The notes: a model not told the origin generated them from the letters alone. Positions 17,840 through 26,510 are shown, numbered from the stretch's first letter. The stretch: DNA of 64,000 nucleotides from Paraburkholderia sp. UYCP14C (GCF_004197395.1 NZ_SELS01000013.1:1-64000); one strand, 5' to 3'. Translations and numbers: made by a program.

Positions 17840-17853
17840 TTGATCTGCGTCAG
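17840..17853. promoter_or_regulatory. Imperfect FNR-like box
   Basis: TTGATCTGCGTCAG differs from the palindrome only in its last base. The position, 79 bp ahead of the rhomboid start, matches the other sites, but the mismatch lowers confidence. Confidence 0.4.
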
Positions 17854-17917
17854 ACTCCTTACCCGGCGGCGCGACGAATCTGTGTCGTGACGGCATGAGC
17901 CGGCGGGGCGCAAAGCG

Positions 17918-17931
17918 TTGATGCAAATCAA
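17918..17931. promoter_or_regulatory. FNR/ANR-type box
   Basis: TTGATGCAAATCAA ends 59 bp before the phaC ATG. Confidence 0.8.
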
Positions 17932-17990
17932 TAGACAAACGTGCTGCACGCGTAACGTGGGCACGGTCACCAGCCCGACGCGACCGCACG

Positions 17991-19826
17991 ATGACTGCCA
18001 AGCTCTCCCTCGCTACAGCCACGCCGACCACCCGGGCCGCCAGGCTCGCGACGCATCCGTTCCCGGCGCGCGATCGACAGGCACCCGACACGTCGGCCGA
18101 CCCTCGGGCGCGATTCGCGTTTTCGTGCGACGAACTCGACCGCGCGGCGCACGCTGGCGTGGCCGCGTTGACAGGAGGTTTGTCGCCATCTTCGGCAGTG
18201 CTCGCGATGGCGGACTGGTCCCTGCATATCGCGATTGCACCCGGCAGGCTCATGGAACTGGTATCGCAGATGTCGCTCGCGGCCCTTGATCAGGCCCTGC
18301 AGGCGCTGCGCGTGAAAATTGGGCACCGGAAAGCGCAGACCCGCTCCGACGATCCCCGCTTTGCCGGCGACGGCTGGTCGATGTGGCCTTTCCATGTGTA
18401 CCGCGACAGCTTCCTGCAAATGCAACACTGGTGGGAGTCCGCGACGACCGCGATACCGGGCGTCGAGCGCCATCACGAAGAACTGGTGCGATTTCTGGCA
18501 CGCCAGTGGCTCGATGCGTGCTCGCCGAGCAACTTTGCCGCGACCAATCCGGTAGTGCAGCGGGCGGCGTGGGCGAGCAGCGGCATGAACTTCGTGGCCG
18601 GCGCGCTGCACTGGCTGGCCGATCTGCACGATCTGTCGCGCGGCGCCGCGACGGCAGGGACCGGCGTGTCCGCGTGGCAGCCGGGCAGGGACGTGGCCGT
18701 CACCCGAGGCAAGGTGGTCTGGCGCGGGGAACTGTGCGAATTGCTGCAATACGCGCCCACGACGCGGGCCGTCACAAAAGAGCCGGTGCTGATCGTGCCG
18801 TCATGGATCATGAAGTACTACATCCTCGATCTTCAGCCGCACGATTCGCTGATTCGCTATCTGGTCGATGCGGGCCATACGGTCTATACGATCTCGTGGC
18901 GCAATCCGGACGAATCGTTCCGCGACTTCCGGCTCGAAGACTATCTGCATGACGGTCTGTTCGCGGCGCTCGCGCAGGTTCGCGCGCGCGAAGCCGATGA
19001 CGTGCCGCGGCGCGTGCACATGGTCGGCTATTGCCTCGGCGGCACATTGCTCGCGATTGCCGCGGCCGCGCTGTTTCGCGACGGCAGGGGCGCGGAATTG
19101 AAGACGGTGACGCTGCTCGCCGCGCAGACCGATTTTACCGAGCCGGGCGAGCTGGGACTTTTCGTCGACGCGAGCGAACTCGCCGCGCTTGACGCATTGA
19201 TGTGGCGCCAGGGCTATCTCGACGGTGCGCAGATGTCGGCGGCGTTTCAACTGCTGAACGCGCGCGATCTGATCTGGTCGCGCATGATGAGCGAATATCT
19301 GCTCGGCCGCCGTTCGAAACCCAACGATCTGATGGCGTGGAATGCCGACACGACGCGTATGCCGTACCGCATGCACAGCGAGTACTTGAGCTCGCTGTTC
19401 CTCAACAACGATCTGGCCGAGGGGCGCTATTGCCTGGACGGCGGCCCAGTCGCGCTGTCGGATATCGAGGCGCCGATGTTTGTCGTCGGCACCGAGCGTG
19501 ATCACGTGTCGCCGTGGCGATCAGTCTACAAGGTGCATCTGCTCACGCACAACGAGCTGACCTTCCTGCTCACCGCGGGCGGGCATAACGCCGGCATCGT
19601 GTCCGAGCCGGGTCACGCCGGGCGGTATTACCGCTGTGCCACGCGCGCGCCCGACGAGCCGTATCGCAGCCGGCATGACTTCGCGAGCCAGTGCGAACCC
19701 GTCGACGGCTCGTGGTGGCCGCGCTGGAGCCAGTGGCTGCGTGAGCACTCGGATGGCGAGGTGGCCGCGCGCGAAATTATCGATGGGCTCGACGATGCAC
19801 CCGGAACCTACGTATTCGAACGCTGA
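17991..19826 (+). CDS. phaC: Poly(3-hydroxyalkanoate) synthase, class I-like
   Basis: A 611-residue PHA polymerase that joins (R)-hydroxyacyl-CoA monomers on the granule surface. The lipase-like box is VGYCLGG with nucleophile Cys348; the acid and base are in TERDHVSPW and TAGGHNAGI. The N-terminal phasin-like region (WSMWPFHVYRDSFLQMQHWW) and the core WIMKYYILDLQPHDSLIRYL are typical. An FNR box lies just upstream and a phosphate acyltransferase overlaps its 3' end. It is probably a second, oxygen-controlled PHA synthase, since the housekeeping gene normally sits with phaA and phaB, absent here. Confidence 0.93.
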   Translation: MTAKLSLATATPTTRAARLATHPFPARDRQAPDTSADPRARFAFSCDELDRAAHAGVAALTGGLSPSSAVLAMADWSLHIAIAPGRLMELVSQMSLAALDQALQALRVKIGHRKAQTRSDDPRFAGDGWSMWPFHVYRDSFLQMQHWWESATTAIPGVERHHEELVRFLARQWLDACSPSNFAATNPVVQRAAWASSGMNFVAGALHWLADLHDLSRGAATAGTGVSAWQPGRDVAVTRGKVVWRGELCELLQYAPTTRAVTKEPVLIVPSWIMKYYILDLQPHDSLIRYLVDAGHTVYTISWRNPDESFRDFRLEDYLHDGLFAALAQVRAREADDVPRRVHMVGYCLGGTLLAIAAAALFRDGRGAELKTVTLLAAQTDFTEPGELGLFVDASELAALDALMWRQGYLDGAQMSAAFQLLNARDLIWSRMMSEYLLGRRSKPNDLMAWNADTTRMPYRMHSEYLSSLFLNNDLAEGRYCLDGGPVALSDIEAPMFVVGTERDHVSPWRSVYKVHLLTHNELTFLLTAGGHNAGIVSEPGHAGRYYRCATRAPDEPYRSRHDFASQCEPVDGSWWPRWSQWLREHSDGEVAAREIIDGLDDAPGTYVFER

Positions 19827-20856
19827 TCGCAGCGGCGGCGACACTGACGTGCTCGCCGGCGCGCAAGTTCCGCACGACGCAACTCCCGGACCTGCGAGAG
19901 CGTCCGCGGCCGAGCGGCTCCCGGGTCTGCTGTGCGCTGACGCTGCGGCCTCGCCCTTGGTGCGACTGGCACGCAACGCCGGTTCGCTGCGGGTGGCCGT
20001 CGTGCATCCATGCGATGCGGCGAGTCTCGAAGGATTGCTTGCGGCGGCCGCAGGGCCCGGGGGTGGCCTCATTACGCCGCTCATCGTGGCGCCACGAGTG
20101 AAGCTCGACGCGCTTGCGCGCACGTTGCGGGTCGACCTCACCGGCTTCGAAATCGAAGACGTGCCACACAGCCATGCCGCAGCGGCCCGTGCGGTGGAAC
20201 TGGTCGCGCAGGGCGCGGCCGACGCGCTGATGAAAGGCAGCCTGCACACTGACGAACTGATGAGCGCGGTGCTCGCGCCCGGTTCAGGTTTGTTGACAGA
20301 TAAACGCGTGTCGCACTGTTTCCTCGTCGAAACGCCCGCGTATGAACGGCCGTTCATCATTACGGACGCCGTCGTCAATATCGTGCCCGATCTCGAGCAG
20401 AAGCAGGCAATCGCGCAGAATGCGATCGACCTCGCCCATGCGCTGGGCGTTGCCCGGCCGCGGGTTGCGGTGCTGTGCGCGGTCGAGACGGTCAATCCCC
20501 GCATGCGCTCGACCATCGACGCGGCGGCGCTTGCCAAGATGTCCGAGCGCGGGCAACTGACGGGCGCATTGGTCGATGGCCCGCTCGCCTTCGATAACGC
20601 CGTTTCCGTTCGCGCTGCGAGGATCAAGGGAATCAAATCGCCCGTCGCGGGGCACGCGGACATCCTGCTCGTGCCGGATCTGGAAGCCGGCAACATGCTG
20701 GTCAAGCAACTGGAGTTTCTCGGCGAAGCGGCGAGCGCAGGCCTGGTGGTCGGGACACGCGTGCCGATCATCCTGACGAGCCGGGCGGACAGCCTCGCTG
20801 CGCGCGTCAATTCCTGTGCGCTCGCGTCGGCGATCGCCGCGCGGCGTAGCGCTTGA
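19795..20856 (+). CDS. Phosphate acetyl/butyryltransferase
   Basis: About 353 residues from the ATG at 19795, overlapping the phaC end by 32 bp (another in-frame ATG lies at 19783). Family features are visible: VHPCDAASLEGLL, ADALMKGSLHTDELM, SHCFLVETP, ITDAVVNIVPDLEQKQAIAQNAIDLA in the middle, PRVAVLCAVETVNPRMRST, GHADILLVPDLEAGNML and a VVGTRVPIILTSRAD end. It interconverts acyl-CoA and acyl phosphate, allowing substrate-level ATP synthesis or adjusting CoA pools for PHA. Phosphotransacetylase and phosphotransbutyrylase cannot be told apart here. Confidence 0.9.
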   Translation: MHPEPTYSNADRSGGDTDVLAGAQVPHDATPGPARASAAERLPGLLCADAAASPLVRLARNAGSLRVAVVHPCDAASLEGLLAAAAGPGGGLITPLIVAPRVKLDALARTLRVDLTGFEIEDVPHSHAAAARAVELVAQGAADALMKGSLHTDELMSAVLAPGSGLLTDKRVSHCFLVETPAYERPFIITDAVVNIVPDLEQKQAIAQNAIDLAHALGVARPRVAVLCAVETVNPRMRSTIDAAALAKMSERGQLTGALVDGPLAFDNAVSVRAARIKGIKSPVAGHADILLVPDLEAGNMLVKQLEFLGEAASAGLVVGTRVPIILTSRADSLAARVNSCALASAIAARRSA

Positions 20857-20940
20857 TATCCGAAAACCGAAAATTACGAGCAGGTGGTGGCCGCTGGCCG
20901 CTGGGAAGCGGCCGTGATCCTTTGTCCGTGGCCGCGGCCG

Positions 20941-21135
20941 TTAGCGTTGCTCGAGCTCGACGCTTTGTTCGTAGACGGGGACTTCGCAGGACCCGCCGAA
21001 CTTCTCCGCGATGCGCCGCCGCATCGCATCGGCGGCCGCCGGCTCACCATGCGTGACGAAGGGCAAGCCCGCTTCTTCGAGCAGCTACTTCGACCCAGTG
21101 ACGGTCTCGCTTGCACCGAGAAAGGTCAGCCTCAT
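20941..21135 (-). pseudogene. MBL-fold/beta-CASP (RNA specificity domain) hydrolase remnant with internal deletion
   Basis: Behind an intact ribosome site (GGAGGAACC) the minus strand reads MRLTFLGASETVTGSK, the exact beginning of MBL-fold beta-CASP proteins, then a TAG codon. It then runs in the same frame LLEEAGLPFVTHGEP and on to VPVYEQSVELEQR-stop, which is the C-terminus of the same family (the THGE(P) motif of the RNA-metabolising MBL domain). About 390 central residues are missing, so this is an internal deletion relic. Confidence 0.75.
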
Positions 21136-21307
21136 GGTTCCTCCGTGGCGCCGCGATGAGTTGGCGCCTCGTTCATTTCAGCGGATTCGGGCTCCTGGCT
21201 ATTGACGTGGACCATGGGCCGCGCACCGGGGAAAGTAACAAATCGATTCGTCAGTGAAGCCGCCTGCATGCCGAGGCTCGCGGCGCGAGATCGAAGCGAC
21301 GTTCTCC

Positions 21308-21321
21308 TTGACGCTCGTCAA
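21308..21321. promoter_or_regulatory. FNR/ANR-type box
   Basis: TTGACGCTCGTCAA ends 67 bp before the second CBS-BON gene, almost the same geometry as the box ahead of its paralogue at 838. Confidence 0.76.
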
Positions 21322-21388
21322 TTGCATCGGCCGCCTCATGCCTACACTCGTCTGCAACAGGGTAGGTCCCTCGACATGGAGACTCACT

Positions 21389-22078
21389 ATGCAAACCTCG
21401 GACATCATGACCACTCCGGTCGTTTCCATCGCACCCGACAGCTCGGTCTACGACGCGGCGAAGCTGCTGACCGAGCACCGCATCAGCGGAATGCCGGTAA
21501 TCGACGACAACGGCGACGTCATCGGCGTCGTCAGCGAGGGCGATCTGCTTAGGCGCGTCGAAACGGGCACGGAAACGCAGCGCCGCTCATGGCTTGCCGA
21601 ATTCATGGCGCCCACGCGGGAACTCGCGGCCGAGTATCTGAAGGAATATTCGATCCAGGTGCGCGACGTGATGAGCGCGCCGGCGTTCACGGTAGATCAC
21701 GCCGCCCCGCTCACCGAGGTCGCCGAACTGCTGGGGCGCAAACACATCAAGCGCCTGCCGGTGCTGCGCGATGGCAAGCTCGTCGGCATCGTCAGCCGGT
21801 CCAACCTGGTGCGCGCTCTCGCGAGTTGCGCGCCTGAGCAGCTCGATGCGCAGCCGTCGGACGAACAGATTCGCGATGCAATTGCGAAGGATCTCGATGG
21901 ACATCGCTGGGCGATGGCCTCCGACGGCCTGATCGTCACGAAAGGTGTCGTGCATTGTTGGGGTGTGGCGCGTTCCGAAAAGGAACGCAAGGCAATACTC
22001 GCGGCGGCAGCGCGCGTGCCGGGGGTGAAGGAAGTGAGGGACCACATGGAATGTCCGGGCTTCTTCTCTTCGATGTGA
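21389..22078 (+). CDS. CBS-CBS-BON domain protein (paralogue)
   Basis: A 229-residue protein of the same length as the product of 838-1527 and identical at most positions, including the runs ASDIMTT/TSDIMTT, DLLRRVETGTET and LARTRLRALASCAP-like segments around the second CBS repeat. Tandem CBS domains (about 1-60 and 90-145) precede a BON domain (CWGVARSEKERKAIL...PGVKEVRDHM). The ATG at 21389 follows GGAG with an 8-nt spacer. Two co-regulated copies 20 kb apart suggest dosage or hetero-oligomer use, or a duplication bracketing the island. Confidence 0.88.
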   Translation: MQTSDIMTTPVVSIAPDSSVYDAAKLLTEHRISGMPVIDDNGDVIGVVSEGDLLRRVETGTETQRRSWLAEFMAPTRELAAEYLKEYSIQVRDVMSAPAFTVDHAAPLTEVAELLGRKHIKRLPVLRDGKLVGIVSRSNLVRALASCAPEQLDAQPSDEQIRDAIAKDLDGHRWAMASDGLIVTKGVVHCWGVARSEKERKAILAAAARVPGVKEVRDHMECPGFFSSM

Positions 22079-22106
22079 AATGCAGTGCGCGACTCGTCGC
22101 GCACCG

Positions 22107-22547
22107 CTAGCAGGTTCCGACCCGGCTACGACTCGCCTGCAGAAATGGAAAGCCCGCAACGCAAAGCTGGCCTGCGAGGCCGATCGCGCCAGGCACAGTC
22201 AAGAAGCCGACAAAGTACTCGAGCACCGTCCTTCTGAACAGAAGCACGGCGGTGCCCAATTCCGCAAGCATCAATACGACCAGGGCGATTGCGCCCATCA
22301 GCAAGGCCTCGCTGGTATCTGTCAGCAGGTCGTGCTGGTTCGCGCTCCAGCGCGACAAGTTCCAACTCGCGGCAAGCATGAATGGCACTTCGAGCGATAC
22401 GGCCGCCGCCTCGCCAAGGCGCGGCACGAGCAGCAGGATGCGAATCGCTCCGAGGGCAAAGCCGATCGCAAACACGAGCAACGCATAGAGGCAGCCCGCT
22501 TTGGCGCACACTGTCCACCTCGGCCGGCCATGTGAGCACCGCGTCAT
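22107..22547 (-). CDS. Four-helix membrane protein of unknown function
   Basis: A 146-residue hydrophobic protein with about four transmembrane segments: LYALLVFAIGFALGAIRILLL, VSLEVPFMLAASWNL, LLMGAIALVVLMLAELGTAVLL and YFVGFLTVPGAIGLAGQL. The pattern is evenly spaced and gene-like, but I do not recognise a named family. The ribosome site is weak. An FNR box at 22668 lies 121 bp upstream in the divergent region. It could belong to a DUF family of small inner-membrane proteins. Confidence 0.7.
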   Translation of the reverse strand: MTRCSHGRPRWTVCAKAGCLYALLVFAIGFALGAIRILLLVPRLGEAAAVSLEVPFMLAASWNLSRWSANQHDLLTDTSEALLMGAIALVVLMLAELGTAVLLFRRTVLEYFVGFLTVPGAIGLAGQLCVAGFPFLQASRSRVGTC

Positions 22548-22667
22548 GGAGTCTTACGCTTGCGCTGATCTAACAATGACCCGATCGTCTTCGCCCGGAT
22601 CTGTTCGTCCATGGATCATCTTCCAGTTCGTCAAAGTTCCATCTTGGACCGCCGGCTCATCGGGCGC

Positions 22668-22681
22668 TTGATGCAAGTCAA
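22668..22681. promoter_or_regulatory. FNR/ANR-type box (leftward)
   Basis: TTGATGCAAGTCAA lies on the membrane-protein side of a divergent intergenic region and pairs with the box at 22788. Confidence 0.74.
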
Positions 22682-22787
22682 TTGCCAATGATGAAGCACC
22701 TTTCTCAGCATCTCAACGTCGAGCAGATTTTTAAGTCCTGACTGGAGTGCTTCCGCGCTCGCCGTGGCCGACTGCGTCGCCGAGCAA

Positions 22788-22801
22788 TTGATGCAGGTCA
22801 A
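22788..22801. promoter_or_regulatory. FNR/ANR-type box (rightward)
   Basis: TTGATGCAGGTCAA lies 86 bp before the start at 22888. A TTGACGATTG element downstream may be part of the core promoter. Confidence 0.75.
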
Positions 22802-22887
22802 TCGGCTCGCTGAATCGTCTTAGCCGTCAGATAAACGTCATATTGACGATTGAGACTGAACCCATTCGCTTACCGCGGGTAGTCACC

Positions 22888-24840
22888 ATGCAAAAGACCG
22901 AGGCGATCAACGTGCTGGGAGAGCGCAGCTTGCTGCTGCCGGGTTGGATCCGGGCGGCGCTCGCTGCCAACGACCGCGTGAAGTTGTATCTGAGCGTGCT
23001 TCAGGCTGCATTGGCGCACGCCGACGATGCCAACACCGACGCACTGGACCTGAGCGCGGAAATGGCGGCCGCACATGTCGATATGCCCTGGCTTCGTGAC
23101 ATGCCGAGCGGTTCAGCGCTCGTCAACGACGAATTGCTTGTGCCGGATCTGCGTCGTCTGCTGCAACGACTTGGCGAGGATCTCGCTACGATGGCCAAGC
23201 CGTTGCGTGGATCGGCCTATGACGTGCCCGCTCTGCGAGATCGTATTCAAGGCTGGCAGGCCGAACTGGAATCGATGGGAGGCGAGCGGATCAGCCGCGC
23301 CCAATTGCAGGCGCTGACGCGCGGCCGCAATGACGCCGGCGCCGACGGCCTGCACTGGCTGATCATGGATCTGCATCGCGCGCTGAACAAGCTGGCCGGC
23401 TCGCTCTCGAGCGAAGAAATCGATGGCGCGCACGTATGGCAACTTCAGCCGGCCGACCGCAGACTCGTCGTCGCTTTTATGCGTGGGTTGAACCGCACGG
23501 CGCCGTTGAAGTTCGATCACCCGGGACTCGAGACGGCTGCCACACGCGACGGTGACCGGGTACTGCTGCAGAACGACATCGGCACCAATGACGCGCATGT
23601 GCTGGTCATTCAGATCGAGAACCGGACAGTCACGCTGAGCTATGCCGATCTCCACCGCCCACGGTTTGAATTCCTCCAGACCCTTCTTGCCCCGGTGGGG
23701 GCCCATTGGACCGGAGTGCAATCGAAGGTGGAGGCCACGCTCAACGAGGGCGCTGCTTACACGTTCGGCACTGCGCGCTTTGATTGCGCCGACGACCCGG
23801 CTCTCGAGACGACCCTGGAAACCATCGGCTCGCGCATCGTGTTCCTCATCGACTGGAACCGGGCACGCAAGCGGCTGCTGCCTTTTGTGGGCAAGGACAT
23901 CGCGATCGCAGTGCTGATCGAATCCGCGCAAAGCGAGGCCGGGCACATGGCATGGTTGAAGGCGGGCGGCGAAGCGCTGATCTACGCGGCCATGCAGGAT
24001 GTGGGACAAGGTGTGTTCCGGATCGGTGACCGGCTCGATGCAATATTGGGAGCCCACGACGCGAAAGCATTTCTGGTCGACGTTCTGCAAACCGCCAGTC
24101 GCGAGCTACTCGGTGGGCATCCCGTGGCACTCGTCGCGGATGAGACACGCCTGCTGCTTGCGAGGAGGATGCGGCAGCACAACAGCGAATTCGAATTGCT
24201 CGAGGAACACGCGGCCTACTGCAATGCGCTGGCGCAAGCGGTATCCGACGGGCTGATGCATGACGTGGCCGCCGGGGCGGACGCGGAAGCGGTCCGTGCG
24301 CTGGCGGCGAGAGCCAAAGTGTGGGAGCGGCAGGCAGACCATCTGGTGATGCGCGCGCGTGAGCAAGCCCATCGGCAACCGCGCTGGCAGCCGTTCGCCC
24401 ATTTGCTCGAACTTTCCGATGACGTTGCCGACGCTCTGGAGGAAGCAGCGTTTCTGATGTCCTTGATCGCCGAAGGTCATCAGCGCGATTGGGACGACGA
24501 GGTCAGAAGCGCGCTATCGGGTCTTGCGCAAACCGTGTTGCTGGCGACGCAAGAGCACGTGAAGGCGCTATCCATCGCGCGCTGTCTCGGCGATTCGAGT
24601 GACACGTTGGACACTGACGGTTTCCTGGCCGCGTTATGGAATGTTTTGCGTTCTGAACGCCAGTGTGATGAATTGCTGCGTGCTGCCCGGCGCGCCATTC
24701 TCGCCGTGGTGCTCGATGCGCCTACGCTGATGCTCGCCAATGACCTGGCGAGCACGCTGGAAACAGCGTCGGATCGTCTTCTCGTTGCAGGGTATGCGCT
24801 GCGCGATGTCGCTTTTGGTAAGGCAGGAGTAGGCGCATGA
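22888..24840 (+). CDS. Large protein with C-terminal PhoU/DUF47-like region, coupled to a PPDK-like enzyme
   Basis: About 650 residues from the ATG at 22888. The N-terminal two thirds are not recognised; they hold alternating helical and beta segments, including TVTLSYADLHRPRFEFLQTLL and GSRIVFLIDWNRARKRLLPFVGKDIAI. From about residue 430 the chain is all-helical and resembles PhoU/DUF47 proteins (NSEFELLEEHAAYCNALAQAV, WERQADHLVMRAREQA, LLELSDDVADALEEAAFLMSL). It ends in ATGA overlap with the PPDK-like gene, so the two are made in step, perhaps as partner or regulator. The start lacks a strong ribosome site. Confidence 0.75.
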   Translation: MQKTEAINVLGERSLLLPGWIRAALAANDRVKLYLSVLQAALAHADDANTDALDLSAEMAAAHVDMPWLRDMPSGSALVNDELLVPDLRRLLQRLGEDLATMAKPLRGSAYDVPALRDRIQGWQAELESMGGERISRAQLQALTRGRNDAGADGLHWLIMDLHRALNKLAGSLSSEEIDGAHVWQLQPADRRLVVAFMRGLNRTAPLKFDHPGLETAATRDGDRVLLQNDIGTNDAHVLVIQIENRTVTLSYADLHRPRFEFLQTLLAPVGAHWTGVQSKVEATLNEGAAYTFGTARFDCADDPALETTLETIGSRIVFLIDWNRARKRLLPFVGKDIAIAVLIESAQSEAGHMAWLKAGGEALIYAAMQDVGQGVFRIGDRLDAILGAHDAKAFLVDVLQTASRELLGGHPVALVADETRLLLARRMRQHNSEFELLEEHAAYCNALAQAVSDGLMHDVAAGADAEAVRALAARAKVWERQADHLVMRAREQAHRQPRWQPFAHLLELSDDVADALEEAAFLMSLIAEGHQRDWDDEVRSALSGLAQTVLLATQEHVKALSIARCLGDSSDTLDTDGFLAALWNVLRSERQCDELLRAARRAILAVVLDAPTLMLANDLASTLETASDRLLVAGYALRDVAFGKAGVGA

Positions 24841-26465
24841 ATGAACGTGCATTTTATGGTCCGCCACCGCTGTGTGAAAGCGTCTATCTGATCGGCTGCA
24901 AAGCGGCGCAGTGCGCTAACGTGGATCCGCCGCGTGTATCGACGGACGAGATTGGCAGCAAGGCCCACAATCTTGCACGCATGGCTGATCTTGGCCTTCC
25001 CGTGCCGCCTGCATTCGTACTCGGTACGCCCTACTGCAGGGACGATGCGTTGCGAAAAGCCGCAACTTCGAGCGCGGTGTGGGGCGGCGCACTTCAGGAA
25101 CTCGAGCGGACAACCGGCAAGCGCTTCGGTGATACGAGACAGCCTCTCCTTCTTTCGGTGCGCTCGGGAGCACCCATTTCGATGCCGGGCATGATGGATA
25201 CGCTGCTCGACATCGGAGTCTGCGATGCGACGATCGCAGGATTGTTGCGTCAGACCGGCAATCCGCGCCTTGTCTGGGATACCTATAGCAGGCTCGTCGC
25301 GAGCTATGGAGAACTGGTCGCGAATGTCCCTGCGAAAGTTTTCGAAACTGAACGCGAGGCGATTGCCGGTGAGCGCGACGAACAGACGCTCGATTTTGCC
25401 GAACTACGCGAGCTCACACATCGTTGCCTTGTCGTGTACGAGCGCGCAAGCGGTCAGCCGTTTCCACAGGATCCGCGGCATCAACTGGCGGGTGCGATAG
25501 ACGCGGTGCTCCGAAGCTGGCAGTTGCCGAAAGCCGTCGCGTACCGAAGCCGATGCGGTATCGGCGATGCGATCGGCACGGCCGTAACGATACAGGCAAT
25601 GGTGTTTGGCAATGCTGGCGGTCGTTCGGGCGCTGGAGTCGGGTTTACGCGCGATCCAGTGAACGGCGAGCCGAGTCTCTGGGTGGATTTCCTGTTCAAT
25701 GCTCAGGGAGAGGACGTCGTGTCCGGCAGACGGAGCGCCCGAGGCCATCAGGAACTGGCCCGAACCATGCCGGCTGTCTGGGCGTCGCTACGGGACGCCG
25801 CGGCAAAGCTCGAGCGGGCGTTCGGCGACATGCAGGACTTCGAGTTCACCGTGCAGGATGGTTGCCTCTATATGCTGCAAGCCCGCAACGGCAAGCGCAC
25901 GCCGCAAGCGGCCGCACGGATTGCGCTGGACATGCTCGACGAAGGCATCATCACCACGGCCACCGCTCGTGAACGCACAAAGGAACTCAGCCCCGCTGAT
26001 TTGGTGCGTACCCGTATTGCGGCGCCGGATGGTCACTCGCTGATCCCGCTCGCACACGCTGCGAGCGCGACGAGCGGGGTGGCGATGGGAGAAATCGCGC
26101 TGGACGAGGCACGCGCGCGCGAACGCCACGCCGCTGGGGCCGCTGTGATCCTGGTGCGCCGCGACGCCGAGACCGACGACATCGCTGCCCTCGACATTGC
26201 GTCGGGACTGCTGACACAACGGGGCGCGCGGACTTCGCATGCGGCTGTCGTGGCTCGGCAACTCGGCAAGGTTTGCCTCGTAGGCTGCGCGATGCGGCTC
26301 GATGAGCCGACTCGCAGGCTCCAGATCGGGGAAACATGGATGCGTGAGGGGGACCTTGTGACCCTTGATAGCAGCGACGGCTCAGTCTATGCCGGCGCCG
26401 TGCAGACCATCGTCGAACCGCTAGTCGAATTGCAGTCCCGTCTCGCACGACTGCGGGCACCGTGA
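24837..26465 (+). CDS. Short pyruvate phosphate dikinase-like protein lacking the PEP barrel
   Basis: A 542-residue protein with the ATP-binding domain of PPDK (IGSKAHNLARM, LLLSVRSGAPISMPGMMDTLLDIG, FGNAGGRSGAGVGFTRDPVNGE, FEFTVQDGCLYMLQARNGKRT) and the phosphohistidine domain (LLTQRGARTSHAAVVARQLG, His468). The usual C-terminal PEP/pyruvate TIM barrel of about 340 residues is absent: the protein stops just after the His domain. It could autophosphorylate from ATP and pass phosphate to another acceptor, or work with the coupled upstream protein. The clean stop and intact motifs argue against a broken gene. Confidence 0.88.
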   Translation: MNERAFYGPPPLCESVYLIGCKAAQCANVDPPRVSTDEIGSKAHNLARMADLGLPVPPAFVLGTPYCRDDALRKAATSSAVWGGALQELERTTGKRFGDTRQPLLLSVRSGAPISMPGMMDTLLDIGVCDATIAGLLRQTGNPRLVWDTYSRLVASYGELVANVPAKVFETEREAIAGERDEQTLDFAELRELTHRCLVVYERASGQPFPQDPRHQLAGAIDAVLRSWQLPKAVAYRSRCGIGDAIGTAVTIQAMVFGNAGGRSGAGVGFTRDPVNGEPSLWVDFLFNAQGEDVVSGRRSARGHQELARTMPAVWASLRDAAAKLERAFGDMQDFEFTVQDGCLYMLQARNGKRTPQAAARIALDMLDEGIITTATARERTKELSPADLVRTRIAAPDGHSLIPLAHAASATSGVAMGEIALDEARARERHAAGAAVILVRRDAETDDIAALDIASGLLTQRGARTSHAAVVARQLGKVCLVGCAMRLDEPTRRLQIGETWMREGDLVTLDSSDGSVYAGAVQTIVEPLVELQSRLARLRAP

Positions 26466-26496
26466 CGGGCGCGATTTGCGGGCAATGCTCGCATCG

Positions 26497-26510
26497 TTGA
26501 TGTGTGTCAA
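26497..26510. promoter_or_regulatory. FNR/ANR-type box
   Basis: TTGATGTGTGTCAA ends 82 bp before the quinone reductase ATG. Confidence 0.76.

Noticed and set aside
19521..20810. A 429-codon minus-strand frame opposite phaC and the phosphate acyltransferase
   Set aside because: It spans two unrelated sense genes antisense, contains Arg/Ser/Ala-rich noise and no family signature.
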